A stretch of 64,000 nucleotides of DNA from assembly GCA_014529385.2 (NCBI GenBank), contig CM043968.1:7391648-7455647 (forward strand), in the 5' to 3' direction. The notes beneath the pieces were generated by a model that was not told where the DNA came from, ran no database searches, and saw nothing but the letters and a program-made list of their open reading frames with translations. The first letter of the stretch is position 1; each line of letters starts with the position of its first letter. Positions 33,851 through 46,435 of the stretch are shown here, one piece after another. The position numbers and the translations under genes are program-made. The DNA comes from Adiantum capillus-veneris (Eukaryota; Streptophyta; Polypodiopsida; Polypodiales; Pteridaceae).

Positions 33851-36800
33851 GCTCATTTGTAAGTTTTGATAATCATTGACCAAGATATTTTGCAAAAAGC
33901 AATGTATGACAGCAGGTTAGAGTAGATTATTGAAACTCTATTCATGTTATTGTTATATTGATGTACAAGGATGTGTGTTGCATATTTGGAGTAATTCTCT
34001 TTTAATTGTTTTTAATAAATGTATGAGTGAGGTTGTGAGGATGTATCGATAATATGGGAGAATGATGACTCGTTGCATAGGAAGTTGATATATTGGGCAT
34101 TGGCTTGAGTTGATAAAAGTGTTATCTCCTTCTCTCACTTTTTCTCTTTAAAAACAGAAATATAAACTTATGATGTTTACGATGTTTGACATGTGTTCTT
34201 TTGCTCGACATAAGAGTATGTGCTTTAATTTAGGTACTAGATGACGGACATAATTCATTTGGAGATTTCAATGCCACACCATTATAGTATGTTGCAGCAT
34301 GCTACCATGCTAAATATTATTCTAATATACATTTACATTGGTTGCATATAATGAGGGAATATTTTAAACAAAATTAGTTTATGTGCTTGTTCAAATTGTA
34401 TGTATTATAGTTGCATCCATTGCTAAGGGGAGGCAAATCGATGATGCAATTGCACATAGATTATCAATTATGAAGGGAAGTGATAACAATAACCATAGTG
34501 TGAATTGAAGAGGAGTATTAGTGGAAACTTGTAATCCTTTGGCTAGAGGCGATTGAGCATTATTGGACATGTTCACCATTTGGCATTATTGGAGTGTAAC
34601 CTTTGTGCATATAAACTAAATAATTATAATGAATACACTACTCATGCTAGATTTATTGATGTTATAAACAAATCAAAGAATTTAGAATAATTAAAAAACA
34701 CATTAATTAATATACAATTGATGTTATAACAAATTTTTTGACTTTAAGTGGTAAATTTTTTTGGTTGTGGCAGGACTTTCTTTAAGTATATTGTATCCAT
34801 AATGAATTGATTGATATAAATTGATATATAATTTTTCCAATCTATTTGATTTGCATTATCTTGAACTATTTGTAAGATTTTGACTTCAAAGTCTTTGTCG
34901 AATGGTTTGTACCTGTATATATTGATATAAAGTGTTCAAGTTTATACTTGCTTCGATCGAAGAGTTTTGATTTTGGTACTTGTATTGTCCATGATATTGG
35001 ACAATTTCCTTGACCTTTTCTAGTGTTATGTTATACTCATTTGCTTTTGCTGTTTTGTAATGTTCTTCAAAATTTCTTTTGATAATGTGTCCCATTTTTC
35101 TATTTGTTTCTACAATTTTTTGTAGACTAACATCATATCCAAAGTGCAAGATGATTGCACAAATAGGATGAGATTTCTTGTGTGTAATTATCAAGGATAG
35201 TTTGTGCCTCTATACGTGTCATTTCTTCTTTGAAAATACATGCACTGTTGCTTAATATTTTGATTATGTATTTTATAAATCATGCAAAGTAATAGAGAAA
35301 AATTGGGATGAAGTTGGTGGTTGTATATATTATATGTACTTTAAAATATAGAGCATATCATAAAATATTTATCATAGATTTTTAAAATATTAAGTATAAA
35401 AATTCTTAATGTTGTGCTTGTGAGGATACAAAAACGATTATATTTATGTAATCGTCAAAAATTAAAATAAGTAAAAATTTTACTATCGTCAGCTGGCATA
35501 TCACCATTTGCTTGATTGGTTGACCATTGATTTAAGCAAGGGTTCCGCTTACGCAGAGGGGAAAAAATTTAAATAGGGGCAGTCTTAACCATGGAACTAC
35601 CACTTGAAACAGGGTTTCATCAAGCTACTCATGAATAATCGATTCCCAAGGAAATCAAATTAGTTTTTGTTAGTTTTCTTGATTAACCATGCTAATTATG
35701 CAATCATCTCCCCAGCTATTAATAATGCTAATAATCATGCAATCATCTCCTTAGCTACTAAATCATAACGCTTCCTTATACATATCGAAGGCTGGTTATA
35801 CTCTAAAACATTAACAAGAATCTAGCAGTAGTTTTCATCTAATTAGTCTTTACTCGTGTTTTTTAAATGGCAGATACTTAACTTATGGTTGATTAGTGGT
35901 TGAATACATAATTGAATACTCATGGTTCCACAGAAAAAAATTCAATTTTGTGACAAGAAATCTAAACATGATTAGTCATTCCTAATCAATCTTTAAAATT
36001 CTAGGATTTTTGAAAAAGGTCTAGACAGAAGATCATTTAACCTTAAAAGTATATGAAAATTATGAATGTGCATGTGGAAATTTAATTTTTAAGATTTTAA
36101 TCTCAAGCTCTCTAAAGCTAGAATGCAGACTACTTTGATCTTGAGGGAGGAGGATTTGATACAAGAGGTTGAATGCTAGAGGACTTAGAAAACAAAAGAG
36201 TTTGAAAGTTAAGGCTGCTTATGTAGAAAGTGAAACTTGATGAGATAGTAGAACTGTTACAAGAGAATATTTAAAAAGAACATATATATATACCTTCATA
36301 AGGTTATAAATTTTTAAATGTATGAAGATGAGACACAAGAAATACATTTATCAATCTATTTTTGAGACACTACTGGTGAAATCAGCAATTGTCTCTGTGT
36401 TTAACTAACAAAATTTGACATATAGAAGACCAGTAAACTCTTGTTAGCTCATGAGTACATTAAGCAAAAAGAGAGTAGAGCTAGAGCTACTGAAATGAGG
36501 ATGAGGATAGATGGTCCGATCAACAAGATGATCACGATTAGCATCGACGGTACCGCCATCGTAACGATGTTTGAAGCCAATAAGACCCTAAAATGGTGGC
36601 TAGATAAGCTATATCTTAAACAAATATGATTCTAAATGAAGACTGGATCCATAAGTGAGTGGAATGATGAACTCTCTGCTTGGCCACCAAGAACCGATAC
36701 TTCTGATGTGTCACGTCGGACGGGGTGACTAGAGCATTGAGAAGAAGTATTCGACCATCTGAACAAGCATCTTTGATGCGCAATGGGATGGGTGACATAG

Positions 36801-37720
36801 AGCATCACAAAGGAATTGTTCCATAAGTTTGACCAGTGAGAGACAAAGTGATTGGGAATTCCTAATGTGGTACATGGTGGGTGGCAGGACCATCGAGTAG
36901 AGAATATTCTATAGTCAGAGTAGATTTCGAATTGAGGTAGAGTTGTGCGCAGAGGGAAGCACTTAATGAAGATGGGTTCTCAGTAGCTTTGAGGAAATAT
37001 GGTTGCTTTCTGAAAAAGTGTGTTGCTTTTTGGTTGCATTTTAGAAAAGCATATGCTTTTTCGTAATGAAGAACGTGTAAGCATTGCATATGCATGTGCA
37101 TGAGATTGCTTCGGAGGACGCCTATATTGTGTGTGTGAAAGCATAAGGCTAACATATGAGTTTTTATTGAGTTCTGCAAACTCATACTATTTTTAAGAGT
37201 GTCAAGCTGCCCAACTTATAGGTGGGCGGCCACATATAAAAACAGCCACGAAAAATTGGGCGCCCCTTTTCTCCTATTCTAGAAGATAAAATCGACCCTC
37301 TTTTTCTTTCTTTTTAGCTCAAAAAAGCACGCTCTCTCTCGCTTTCCCTATAGGTGCCCCCTTCTGTCCTATTTCAGCAATCTCCGCAATTTACGAGTGT
37401 CCATACAGCCAACCACGTGAACATGTTTACGCATTTTTAGGGTTTTACAGCCACACAACACAGAGGTTCTCGATCGATTGCATGTTTCCCCATTTTTAGG
37501 GTTTTTAGCCACACCAGCACTTTGAGGTTCTCAGCCAATTGTTCAAAGTTGGGGTCTTTTATGTCCCTAACCTCCTAGGGTTGCCACATCACCAAATTTG
37601 TGACATACCCCCCTCTTGAAAGAAGGTAATCATCCGCAATTGGACCTGCAAAACTTAATCTGATTCTTTAGCAAACACGATCTTTATGCATACATGCCAA
37701 TGCACCTTCTCTAGCATGCA
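33851..37720. other. AT-rich stretch without recognised genes
   Basis: Very AT-rich from 34000 to 36400. The longest frame (34886-35194, minus, 102 codons, Lys/Tyr/Ile-rich) is not recognised and is probably chance or decayed. A (TA)n tract lies near 36282-36292. From about 37200 the sequence resembles the gypsy-family flank. A purine/pyrimidine tract near 37607-37640 matches the tract beside the LTR at 20.2 kb. Confidence 0.5.
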
Positions 37721-37725
37721 TTACA
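37721..37725. repeat. Target-site duplication, left side of solo LTR
   Basis: TTACA, repeated exactly at 39358-39362. Five bases is the usual duplication length for gypsy integration. Confidence 0.85.
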
Positions 37726-39357
37726 TGTCATAAAATCTAATACATAATATCTAACCAACCCAAATGATTTTCTCATATTAAATTGATCACTTAATGTGGG
37801 AGAATAAATGGGAACAAGGGTTAAGATATAGACATGTGCTTATAGATCTATCTCAACATGGGGCCAATGGTAAAGGGGCCCAAATGAGAGATGGTCTATC
37901 AAAGAGCAAGGCTAACCAATGGAGCATAAGACCTTAAGGTTAGCTTCATTGAAGACCTCCAATAATGTGTGTAAAAGTCCTTTGACCTTATGTAAGCTAG
38001 GGCTGAGCTTGAGACGCAGGGACCCGACTCAGCTCGAGGTGCTTGTGCTGCTTGTTATGCTTGATGACTAAGGTGCTTGAGGTGCTTGATGATTGAGGTG
38101 CTTGAGATGCTTGAGGTGCTTGATGATTGAGATGATGGAGGTGCTTGACATGCTTGAGATGCTAGGGTTGCACTTGAGGTGAGAACCCAACCCAAGCTTA
38201 AAGTGCTTAAGGGCCAAGCTTGTGGTGGGAACTGGGCCTATGCATGAGAGGCTTGAGGTGTCAAAAAGTCAAATATTCAGTCCCTACAAGGAGGGGGTGA
38301 GCCCTACATGAAGGGGGATGAGAGAGAACACCCACACACTCACACAAGGCATGCATGGTACAAAGAAAGCAGAAGGGACACTTGTCAAGTTCCTCCTCAT
38401 GTTGCCCTCATGGTGTGCATGAAGCCTATTGGTTTGCCACCCAAGGGGTCCAATGATAATTTAGGATATTTAATTAATTGATTTTGCATTTATCAAGTGC
38501 TCTCTCTCACAGGGGAAAGGGGGACGCTTGTCTCAAGGCTACCCTTGCTGCTTGTAATGCCTCCTGCTTGTGATTGGCTAGGCCTGGAGGGGTCCAATGA
38601 GCTTCAAGCATGAGCTACAAGGGGGGGTCGACCCAAGCAAGCTAGATTGTTGTTTAGAAGGTATACTCACCCACACACACTCACAAACACTCTCACTGTG
38701 CGCTATGCAAAGTGCAAGAGCTCCCTCTCCTTCTCCAAGCAAGTAGAGCTTGAGAGCCTACACCAATACTCTTGGCTATGGAGTGCAAATCCAACCAAGA
38801 GCCATGCTTCAATGCTAAAGCTTGCCATCTACTTATTCTTCAATACTATGCTATTATGTATGCTAGCAACAAGAGTTATGATAAGTGAGGAACTAATTCT
38901 TTCTCCTATTAAATTTTTCTTCTTCCTCTTCCCTACCCTCATTCCCTGCTAGCTCTCTCCACCTTCGAAGGTGTTTGAGGTCTTGGGACCGAGGCTTGGG
39001 ATAGTTATAGCTTTTTTCAAGTTTATGTTATGTTTGTGATGCATGAAGCTTTCCATCTTCATTGCATCACAAGGAACACAAAGATTGTATTGTAACAAGT
39101 CTCTCTTAATGGGAGAAATCATAATACAAATGCCTATTGGAGGGGGGACCGACTCCACATAAATCCGGTCCTCAATTGTTGTCATGTTCTCTAAATTCAC
39201 TCTCTTGCAAAAGTATTGTTCATGCCAAGTTAACTAATTACTATGATTATGTTGCTATCTTCAATTATGTTCACCCGCTATGCTCACAAAGTCATTTCTC
39301 AAAAGTTCTCTCATTAATTTCCGCTACTCTCAAGTTAAATAGGCCAATTCCATTACA
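37726..39357 (+). mobile_element. Solo LTR of the gypsy family (1632 bp)
   Basis: It starts TGTCATAAAATCTAAT and ends CCATTACA (TGT...ACA), and is flanked on both sides by the 5-bp repeat TTACA. It is homologous along its length to the 3' LTR at 18578-20219, but in the opposite orientation. With a target duplication and no internal region, this is a solo LTR left after recombination between the two LTRs of a full element. Confidence 0.88.
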
Positions 39358-39362
39358 TTACA
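39358..39362. repeat. Target-site duplication, right side of solo LTR
   Basis: TTACA, identical to 37721-37725. Confidence 0.85.
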
Positions 39363-39628
39363 CCATACAGTTCCACAATCAAATTTTCATCTAGTTACCT
39401 GATCCGCACCAGAGGTCTTGATATTCCGGCGTAGCAGTGTTAGCCATCACACCAATACCGCAATGGTCTTGTCAAGAGGTGTCTTGATGCACTAAGATCA
39501 CATACACATGCAATTTCATCCGATTTGGAACTATTGATGCAATGGATTTATATGCTTCATACATGCTTTACAATGACACAAAATATGTGCAAACACATAA
39601 CATAAAGATATCCAGATTCAACCAAATG

Positions 39629-39815
39629 CACCCCAAACCAAAGTTTGCATCGTTCAGAGGGTTCCAAATACAACCTGACACTCCCCATACTGAAGTTTGC
39701 ATCGTTCACAGGCCATATACAACCAAACACTCCCCAAACTGCAACCTACATCGCTTGGAAGGTTCCAGTTACAACTAAGCACTCCCCAAACCGCAACTTG
39801 CATCGTCTAGAGACT
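39629..39815. repeat. Minisatellite, four units of about 50-60 bp
   Basis: Repeated units contain a core close to ACTCCCCAAACTGCAAC, then TGCATCGTT, a purine-rich GGAAGGTTCCA-like block and TACAAC. The units differ by about 10-20%. No coding function is visible. Confidence 0.8.
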
Positions 39816-39959
39816 CTCAAATAGCATTGAAACTAACATCAAACAAGGTCAATCAGCACTAAGACGAGTTTAAAACATGTAATTTATATTACAAACAATT
39901 TCTAAATGGCATTCTCAAACAGTATTCCAAAAATATTTAAATACTAAAATCATTCAAGG

Positions 39960-40590
39960 TTGGTTTCTCTCAGTTGAACTCGAAGGACAACTGGCTTGCC
40001 ATCCTAGATCAAAGTGATGGTTTTGTTCCGGATCTGAATGGTAGCATTGTTCTTGTCATGCCAAGGCATGCCCAATAGAGCATCGCAATCCCTCACTTCA
40101 TAATGTGGAAATCTTCCTTGCCGTGCTACCCTTGAATGGTGATAGGAAGGGCACCAATAAAAGGTACAAATTTATTGATATCTCTTGAAGCTAGCTCGGT
40201 CTCAATCCATCCAACAAACTAGTTGTACTCAAAGTCCGTCTACTTGAGGAATTCTGGATGGACGAAATATTTTATGGCCATGAATCTTTCCATATTCTCT
40301 GCATAATTCCTTGGAAGCACCAGTCACATAAATTTTTAAAATATATGGAATAAGTCCTACTGAGGTTCTAGTTTTCTTGGCAGAAGGTTGATCTAGAGGC
40401 TCATCACTTTTGTGGGGGCAGGCTTGCCTTCTTGGTGCAAAGTTTCTTGTTGACGGGTGGCCAAGCGAGGTCGTGCAAGTGGAGTTGAGGTGTCACAAGA
40501 ATCCAGAGAATTTGGGCATTGTTGTTGAGGAGTTTTGTGGATTTTCCGTTTGATCATCAGTGGTAAATTCCAATCTTCCATTCATAGGTT
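39960..40590 (-). pseudogene. Gypsy protease-region fragment
   Basis: On the minus strand a frame near 40120-40010 reads FPHYEVRDCDALLGMPWHDK, then NATIQIRNKTITL. This is the C-terminal half of a gypsy retropepsin (the LLGMPW block and the NATI strand). The catalytic DSG/DTG box is not visible. A Lys/Pro-rich frame upstream (40581-40393) may be the gag-protease linker. Stops interrupt the frame, and no RT follows. Confidence 0.65.
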
Positions 40591-40627
40591 TGTAGCCCGC
40601 CAACCGTAGCAATGGTCCATATGCTAG

Positions 40628-42829
40628 AGTTTTGGAATGTCAAGTGAACTGCCCAATGTGATCCCATGATTTATTTTGGCTTTTAGGTATTTATTTCACT
40701 TATTTTTCAAAGTCCGAGTAGGGAAATTTATTGAGGTTGGTATATATGCAACCCCTTGCTTCCATCGTACTACAAATTCAGTTATTCATTGCCAAGGTCG
40801 ATTGGTTCAAGAGACTCTCTCTCTACGGCGTTTCAAAACACTGTGAAGTTGGCTATGTCTGTCCTTCTTCGACTGTAGGGTTTCAAAACACTATTTCCCT
40901 AGTTTTTGGGAATCGACCCAACCTCCCTCCCCTCATCGACCCCCCCCCCCGCTCTCCCTCTTCTCCCTTGGCGTTCTATCATTTTAAAATGCTCTATACT
41001 AGGAGTCTTTAGGACTATTGAGCTCCAGAGAGGAGTGAGGTGACTAACCCTTGGAAGATCGGAGTGCGGAGATTGGAACCCAGAGAGGGGCGTCAAAGTT
41101 CCTTTTGAGGAGCAGTTTGGGAGGATTCAAGCGTGGAGCCATGTCGTGTGGAGCTCTCTATGCAGAGGAGTGGATCAGCTTGGGGAACTTGTGGCTTGGT
41201 TAGTGCAGCCATCTCTTGGAGTGCAAGAAGGATTACCAAATTTTCAGATCTTGCAACTTCAATCTGGCCCCCCTTGCTCATGCGCCAACAACAAATTGAA
41301 CGGCAGTAACTACGCTCATTGGAATTTGATTATGCGACTAGTTCTCACGAAAAGGATTACAAGACATTGTTGACGGCTTGGAGCCCTGTCCTACAAGGGA
41401 TCCCAACAATAGGCACACCCGCCTTCAAGATGACGAATATCTCAAATCGTGTGTCAATTGGGATGCACCTATTGTGAAGGCAATGTTAGCGATTGTGAAA
41501 TCTCTTGCAAAGGACATTTCTCCAACCATTCAGACTTTGAAGACTGCCAATGTATGTGGTTCAAGCTCGTTGGAATGTTTGATCGGGATTTTACAATGCA
41601 AGCAATCACCCTTCTTAGACAATTATTTGCCATCCACTTTCGACGAGGAAGTTCCATGCAATCATTTCTTATGAAGGCTAAAGTTATTCATGGTCAACTA
41701 TCGGCTATGAGAAGTACACTAATGAGTACTCAATTAGCTGCTTTGGTTCTCATGAAATTGCATGAGGCGTATGAAACGGTGTCTAGGACACTTCGTCTAC
41801 AAATCACAAAGGAAAAGTTGAAATTTGATGATCTCGGCTCTTTTCTCATGGAGGAGGAAGCCGTGTTGATAACTCAAGGCAAAATTCAGATTCCTCACAA
41901 AGGTGGTGAAGCACTTGTTGTTTTGCATTCCAGAAAGAAGGCCAAGAACCGTTGTTGCAATTGTGGAAAGCGTGATCATTTGTCTAAAGATTGCAGATCC
42001 AAAGGCAAAGATAGAGGCTCTACAAAGGACAAAGGTTAAAACAAGCATCAGAGGAAAGTAGTGAGTGATAGTGACTAAGGGAAGGACATCAAAGAGGTTG
42101 CTGGTGTATTGGAGTCTACACTGGCAAGGACTCCCGCCTTCTAGCCACATGGAGATTGGTGTTGCCACCAGCTTCAGCCAGAGAGAGGCTTGTGAGTGAC
42201 AGAGAGGGGTAAGAAGTGCTCCCTATAATTGATTTGGACTTATGTGTTGGAGTTCAAGTTCTCGGTGTCTGAACCTTATGTCAGAGTTCAAGGCACGTGC
42301 ATTTGGTAGCGAACCAATTAACGTATTGAAAACACTATGGATGAGCGCACCAATCTGTTGTTGTTTATGGACAGGATGTTCCACAATTTATTATATTGGA
42401 GTATTTTTTGGACGTGATGTGTTCATAGTTCACGAATGGGGATTATTGGACGTAGTGTGGTCTATAGTTCAAATTTTCTAAAAAGGCAACCAATGCTCAA
42501 GAGGCGAGTATTTTTCTAAGGTACAAAGTTGAGGGTAAAAAATCCGAGGTGTATCCAGCAAGGAGTTGTTGTTGGGGTGTCCCTGGTAGCTTCTTCATCG
42601 ACTTAGTCTCACTATTTATGTCCACAATGAGCTATAGAGAGGGTGTTTTGGCATCTCAAATGAACTGCCCAATGCGATCCCATTATTTATTTTGGCTTTT
42701 AGGTATTTATTTTACTTATTTGTCAAAGTCAGGACAAGGCAATTTACTGAGGTTGGTATATATGCAACCCCTTGCCTACATTGTACTACACATTCTCTTA
42801 TTCATTGCCAAGGTTGATTGGTTCAGGAG

Positions 42830-42846
<17 letters not shown>
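40628..42846 (+). mobile_element. Small gag-only LTR retrotransposon
   Basis: Two direct repeats of about 200 bp (40628-40830 and 42644-42846) flank a copia-like gag and nothing else. Both contain TGAACTGCCCAATG, TTATTTTGGCTTTTAGGTAT, a TATATATGCAACCCC promoter-like block (about 40740 and 42758) and TTCATTGCCAAGGT. A purine tract (TATAGAGAGGG) lies directly before the right repeat, as expected for second-strand priming. LTRs with gag but no pol fit the non-autonomous TR-GAG class. The right LTR runs into a CT microsatellite, and its end is not defined. Confidence 0.62.
41280..42039 (+). pseudogene. Copia-type gag with CCHC zinc knuckle
   Basis: It begins near LNGSNYAHWNLIM at about 41300 and shifts frame near 41370-41450. 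From 41449 it is open to 42039, with a capsid-like helical region (FDRDFTMQAITLLRQLF, LMKLHEAYETVSRTL) and an intact knuckle CCNCGKRDHLSKDC at about 41955-41996, followed by a basic tail. The pattern C-x2-C-x4-H-x4-C is complete. The 5' frameshift prevents a full-length product. Confidence 0.75.

Positions 42847-42880
<34 letters not shown>
42827..42880. repeat. (CT)n microsatellite
   Basis: A pure CT run within or at the end of the right LTR of the gag-only element. Confidence 0.95.
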
Positions 42881-42884
<4 letters not shown>

Positions 42885-42929
42885 CTCGTGCTCACTGTCC
42901 TTGGTCTCTACCCTTCCACATCGTCAACT

Positions 42930-43520
42930 TTGACACCATAAGCTCTTGGATTGTCAAGACTTGCTTGGACAAACAATATTCTTGTAGTGGTGATGGAAGT
43001 CCTATGGTATAGTGCTCACACTTGTCCTCCAAGGTTATCAGCTTGAAAAAAGACACTAGGAGGTAGATGTCTAAAAACTTTTGGTTGTAGTCTTTAGTAG
43101 CCTCTGTGGCCAACATTTTCAAGTTACTCCATCCTACCAGAAGCTGCACTTCAAATAAGGATGTCATGTAACTTAGGGCAAAAATATTCTTGAAAGTTTG
43201 CCTAGTCCTTGGAGCACGAGGCTTGGTAGCTATTGAACTCCACCATTGCATAACATTGTCTTTGAGAAAAAGTGCAGCTTGAGATATTTAAGATTCTTCT
43301 ATGTGGTTCCCCAATGTATAAATATTGTCAAAATGCTACAAGAGCTGTAATGCTTTCTTCCAATCTTTCACTCCCGAAAAAGTGAAAATTTTTACCATAG
43401 ATCCACCATCCTTGAAGTCCTTGGGCTGACGTAGTGCAAATCCCGGAGGTGGTGGCAAAGAGTGTTGCATCTGGTAAAGTCAGTTGGTTGAACCATATTT
43501 CCCCAATCAAAATAGAAGAA
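42930..43520 (-). pseudogene. Gypsy gag (capsid) fragment
   Basis: The minus-strand frame at 43251-42892 contains DYNQKFLDIYLLVSFFKLIT, CEHYTIGLPSPLQEY and LTIQELM. This is the C-terminal part of a gypsy Retrotrans_gag capsid domain. The frame at 43510-43328 may be the upstream part. A TATGGTGTCAAAG sequence at about 42926-42938 resembles the primer-binding candidate of the 20-25 kb element. Confidence 0.6.
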
Positions 43521-46435
43521 TGTCTAATCTAGGTTGTTGAGAGGAGGCCCTTGCACTTTCTGGTGCGGGAGGAGGAAAAACTTGGAGCAACAAAGGTAGC
43601 AGCATGTGGTACAAAAACTTATGGAAGCTCTGTAGAATCGAGAGGTTTAGCTAAGATGCTTTAAGAGTATGTTGCGGAGTTTGTCTAGGAGAACCTGGAA
43701 ATACTCTATAGAATCAAGAAGAATCAGTGTGTTTGTCAGAAGAGCAAACGCGTGAAGCTCGTGCCAACTCAAAAGAACAGACTCTTAATAACTAAACACA
43801 CACACACACACACTTTCTATCCAATTAACTTAGTGTCTAAACTCTAGCTTTAACTCTTGAGTATACTAGCAAATAATTAGGAATAATTAGCTTTAAGTCT
43901 TGAGTATCAAAGGGCTCTTTTTCCAACCCATGGATTGCAATGCCCTTGCCAATAAAAAGAGCCGAGTCCCCCTTTGATTTGTGAGTTTAGAGGTATTATG
44001 GGAAAAAAACCGGTCCTACTTATAAAGTTGACACGACCACTAAAGATATATAAGACTATCCTTAGATTATACTTTTTGTGAATAGTAAATCATCATGGGT
44101 TTGATGTCGACGTCAAAGAGACTTTTAACACTAGTCCTGTAAAAAACCAGCCACTTTTGTGGCTTTTTGAGACTTTTGTAAAAAATTTCTCAACACTATG
44201 TTAGTTATTCAAATAGAAAATGGATTCTGAGAATTATGACCAACACTCAATACAAGTTGATAAAAAATAGTACAGAGCTAAATGAAGGTCTAAAGGTGTC
44301 TTTTCATTGCCATCTTCTACAACTAAATTGTGCGGATGTACAAAGATTTTTTATTTTCTATTGAAAGTAAATCAAATCATTGCTAAGCAGGCCCAAAATT
44401 CTTTGAAAAATCCCTCAATAGGTATGTGATATATGTACCGAGCTTTTTTAACCCATATACAAAGACTGCCGATATTTATTACTTCTCCAAGTTAAGTGTT
44501 GAAGTGCAGTTTTATGTAAAATTTACTAATTTTAAAAAAATAAAACTTTTTATTTTTGAGATTTTCAACCTTTTTCATATCTTGAACCCATAATTAAGAA
44601 GTTTCATGAAATTTGGATGTCATATACAAAAGTTATGTTTCATTTACTAGAATCCTGATGTAAGCCATTTTTGTGGCTCATTACAAGTTTAGTGTTAAGT
44701 CTCTTTAATACAAAGAAAAAAGCGAGGATTAAGTGTACTGCTGGAGTTTAGGAAAATGTTCCCTTCATCTCATTAATCTTAAAAGCAGTATATGTGACAC
44801 TTATACAAATGTATTTTCTTAATATTACAAATACCCTTGCAACATAGAGGGACCCGGCTCTAAGCAGGTCCAATTATAAATAACTTTGGTTTGCATTGGG
44901 CATCATGCATTGGATCCGAAGTTAGACCACACCATCTGCATAGTCGAACATCACTATTTACTTCAACAACATAATTTTGTACAATTGCCTGTTCATTTGC
45001 GTCCGTTCAACACATTTTCAATGAATTCTAATTTGCTAACATAGTGTCTTGGACTCTAGAGGTGTTCGGGCCTTGCGTAAAAACTTAGGTCTACAAAAAC
45101 AAAATGTTACAAAGGAATCATAGTGATCGATCATCTAGTATATGTGGGTTGCAACATCCATGTTATTACTTTAATTGGATCCCTAGAGATTGAGATTAGC
45201 TAGGCGCCTCTTGCGGTATTTCTTTTATTATTCCTCTGGGTCCAAATAACTCCTCCAAGGGACTCTTTAAAAGGCTCTCAGCTTCTTGCTTTTACCAGTG
45301 TTGACAAGGCTCACAAACTCCTTGGTGAGCTATATGAAGGACCCCTACAAAAATGCCGACTTAGCTTGGGCATATGAAAGGCTTCACACACATCAGGCCA
45401 TGTGCACAAGGTGGCGACGCCGTGTCGTCCAAGTCATGGCCATATTTGAGTATAGAATGGGTGACCTAAAAAAGATTTTTAAAAAAAGGCTTTCCCAAAA
45501 CATACCTTAAGTATCACTAAAGCTATGTTCTGGAAGCTTTAGCTGGTCCACCTCTTAACAGCAATAAGCGTCCAACGGGGAAAAAGAGGAGAAATGATAT
45601 ATAGAGAAACCAAAAACAATCGAATCTAATCATAAGATTTAAGATTCAGCTCGACCAACTAATTCTCAACATTTTACTCCGACATGCAGCAAATACTTTC
45701 TTACAAGGAATTTGTTGCCAAGATTTCAAACAAAACAGCACGTTGCCCTGTACAAGCATAACAACAGAAAGTTCCTGAAATACCTTCAAAGATCCGGAGC
45801 AAAGTCTACAATAAATTACTTCCATCTACAGCAGACACGTTGAGAAGTACTGAGAACTCTTTTGCATAACAAGGAATACAATTTGTGCCAAGACCAAGAG
45901 ATGAAAAACTTCCTCAAAGCTTGGTCTATGTATAACAGATTGCTCTAAAAATTTATAAAAGGCTTGACCTGACATCTTACAAAGCCCCATGGGTTCCAAA
46001 CACTAAAAACGCCCTATGGGTTCCTCTCCTAGAAGAGCTTCTCCAAGTTAGTTACAGCATTACCACTATAAATTCCCTTACCACATGCATGTTGGGCTGC
46101 AATACCAGGTCTAAATGTAAGACAGGACAACCCACCCTTATTGATGAAAGCAATTAGGATTTTTATGACCTTGGAGTACAAAAATAAGAGGTTTTTCATG
46201 CATAAATGAACATTTGCATGTAATACCTCATTGCCCTGTCCTTTAACACCATCATTATTTTTTATCTGCTTGAAGGTTGAGAGCACCAGCCCACAAATGA
46301 CTTCTATACTTTGCCCTTCAATTTCAGACTGACATAGATGATGTGCCCTCTTGACATTACTGCATGCAAAAATAACCAACTAGGTTCTTCAATCAAGAAC
46401 TGAGACTGAAGTTTGAACCTTCGTGCAGCTATCAT
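43521..46435. other. Stretch between gypsy gag and MYB3R
   Basis: Apart from the inverted-repeat element at 44129-44694 I see no feature that I can name. A CA tract lies at 43796-43813. A 74-codon frame at 45286-45510 (plus) is not recognised. The 800 bp before 46435 are probably MYB3R 3' UTR and downstream sequence. Confidence 0.5.
44129..44694. mobile_element. CACTA-like inverted-repeat element, 566 bp, non-coding
   Basis: The left end CACTAGTCCTGTAA and the right end, read inverted, CACTAAACTTGTAA are similar. Both continue into GAGCCAC/CAGCCAC-type sequence. The flanks are TTAA on both sides, and the inverted similarity continues outward as AGAGACTTTTAA and its complement TTAAGTCTCT. It has no coding frame. 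This fits a deletion derivative of a CACTA transposon or a MITE. The exact ends and target duplication are uncertain because the flanks are themselves symmetrical. Confidence 0.45.

Noticed and set aside
39629-39815. Regularly spaced repeats that could suggest a CRISPR-like array
   Set aside because: This is eukaryotic nuclear DNA. The repeats are diverged, have no unique spacers of constant length, and form an ordinary minisatellite.
45286-45510. 74-codon plus-strand frame with a Met/Leu-rich start
   Set aside because: No recognisable domain, no exon partners, and surrounded by decayed sequence.
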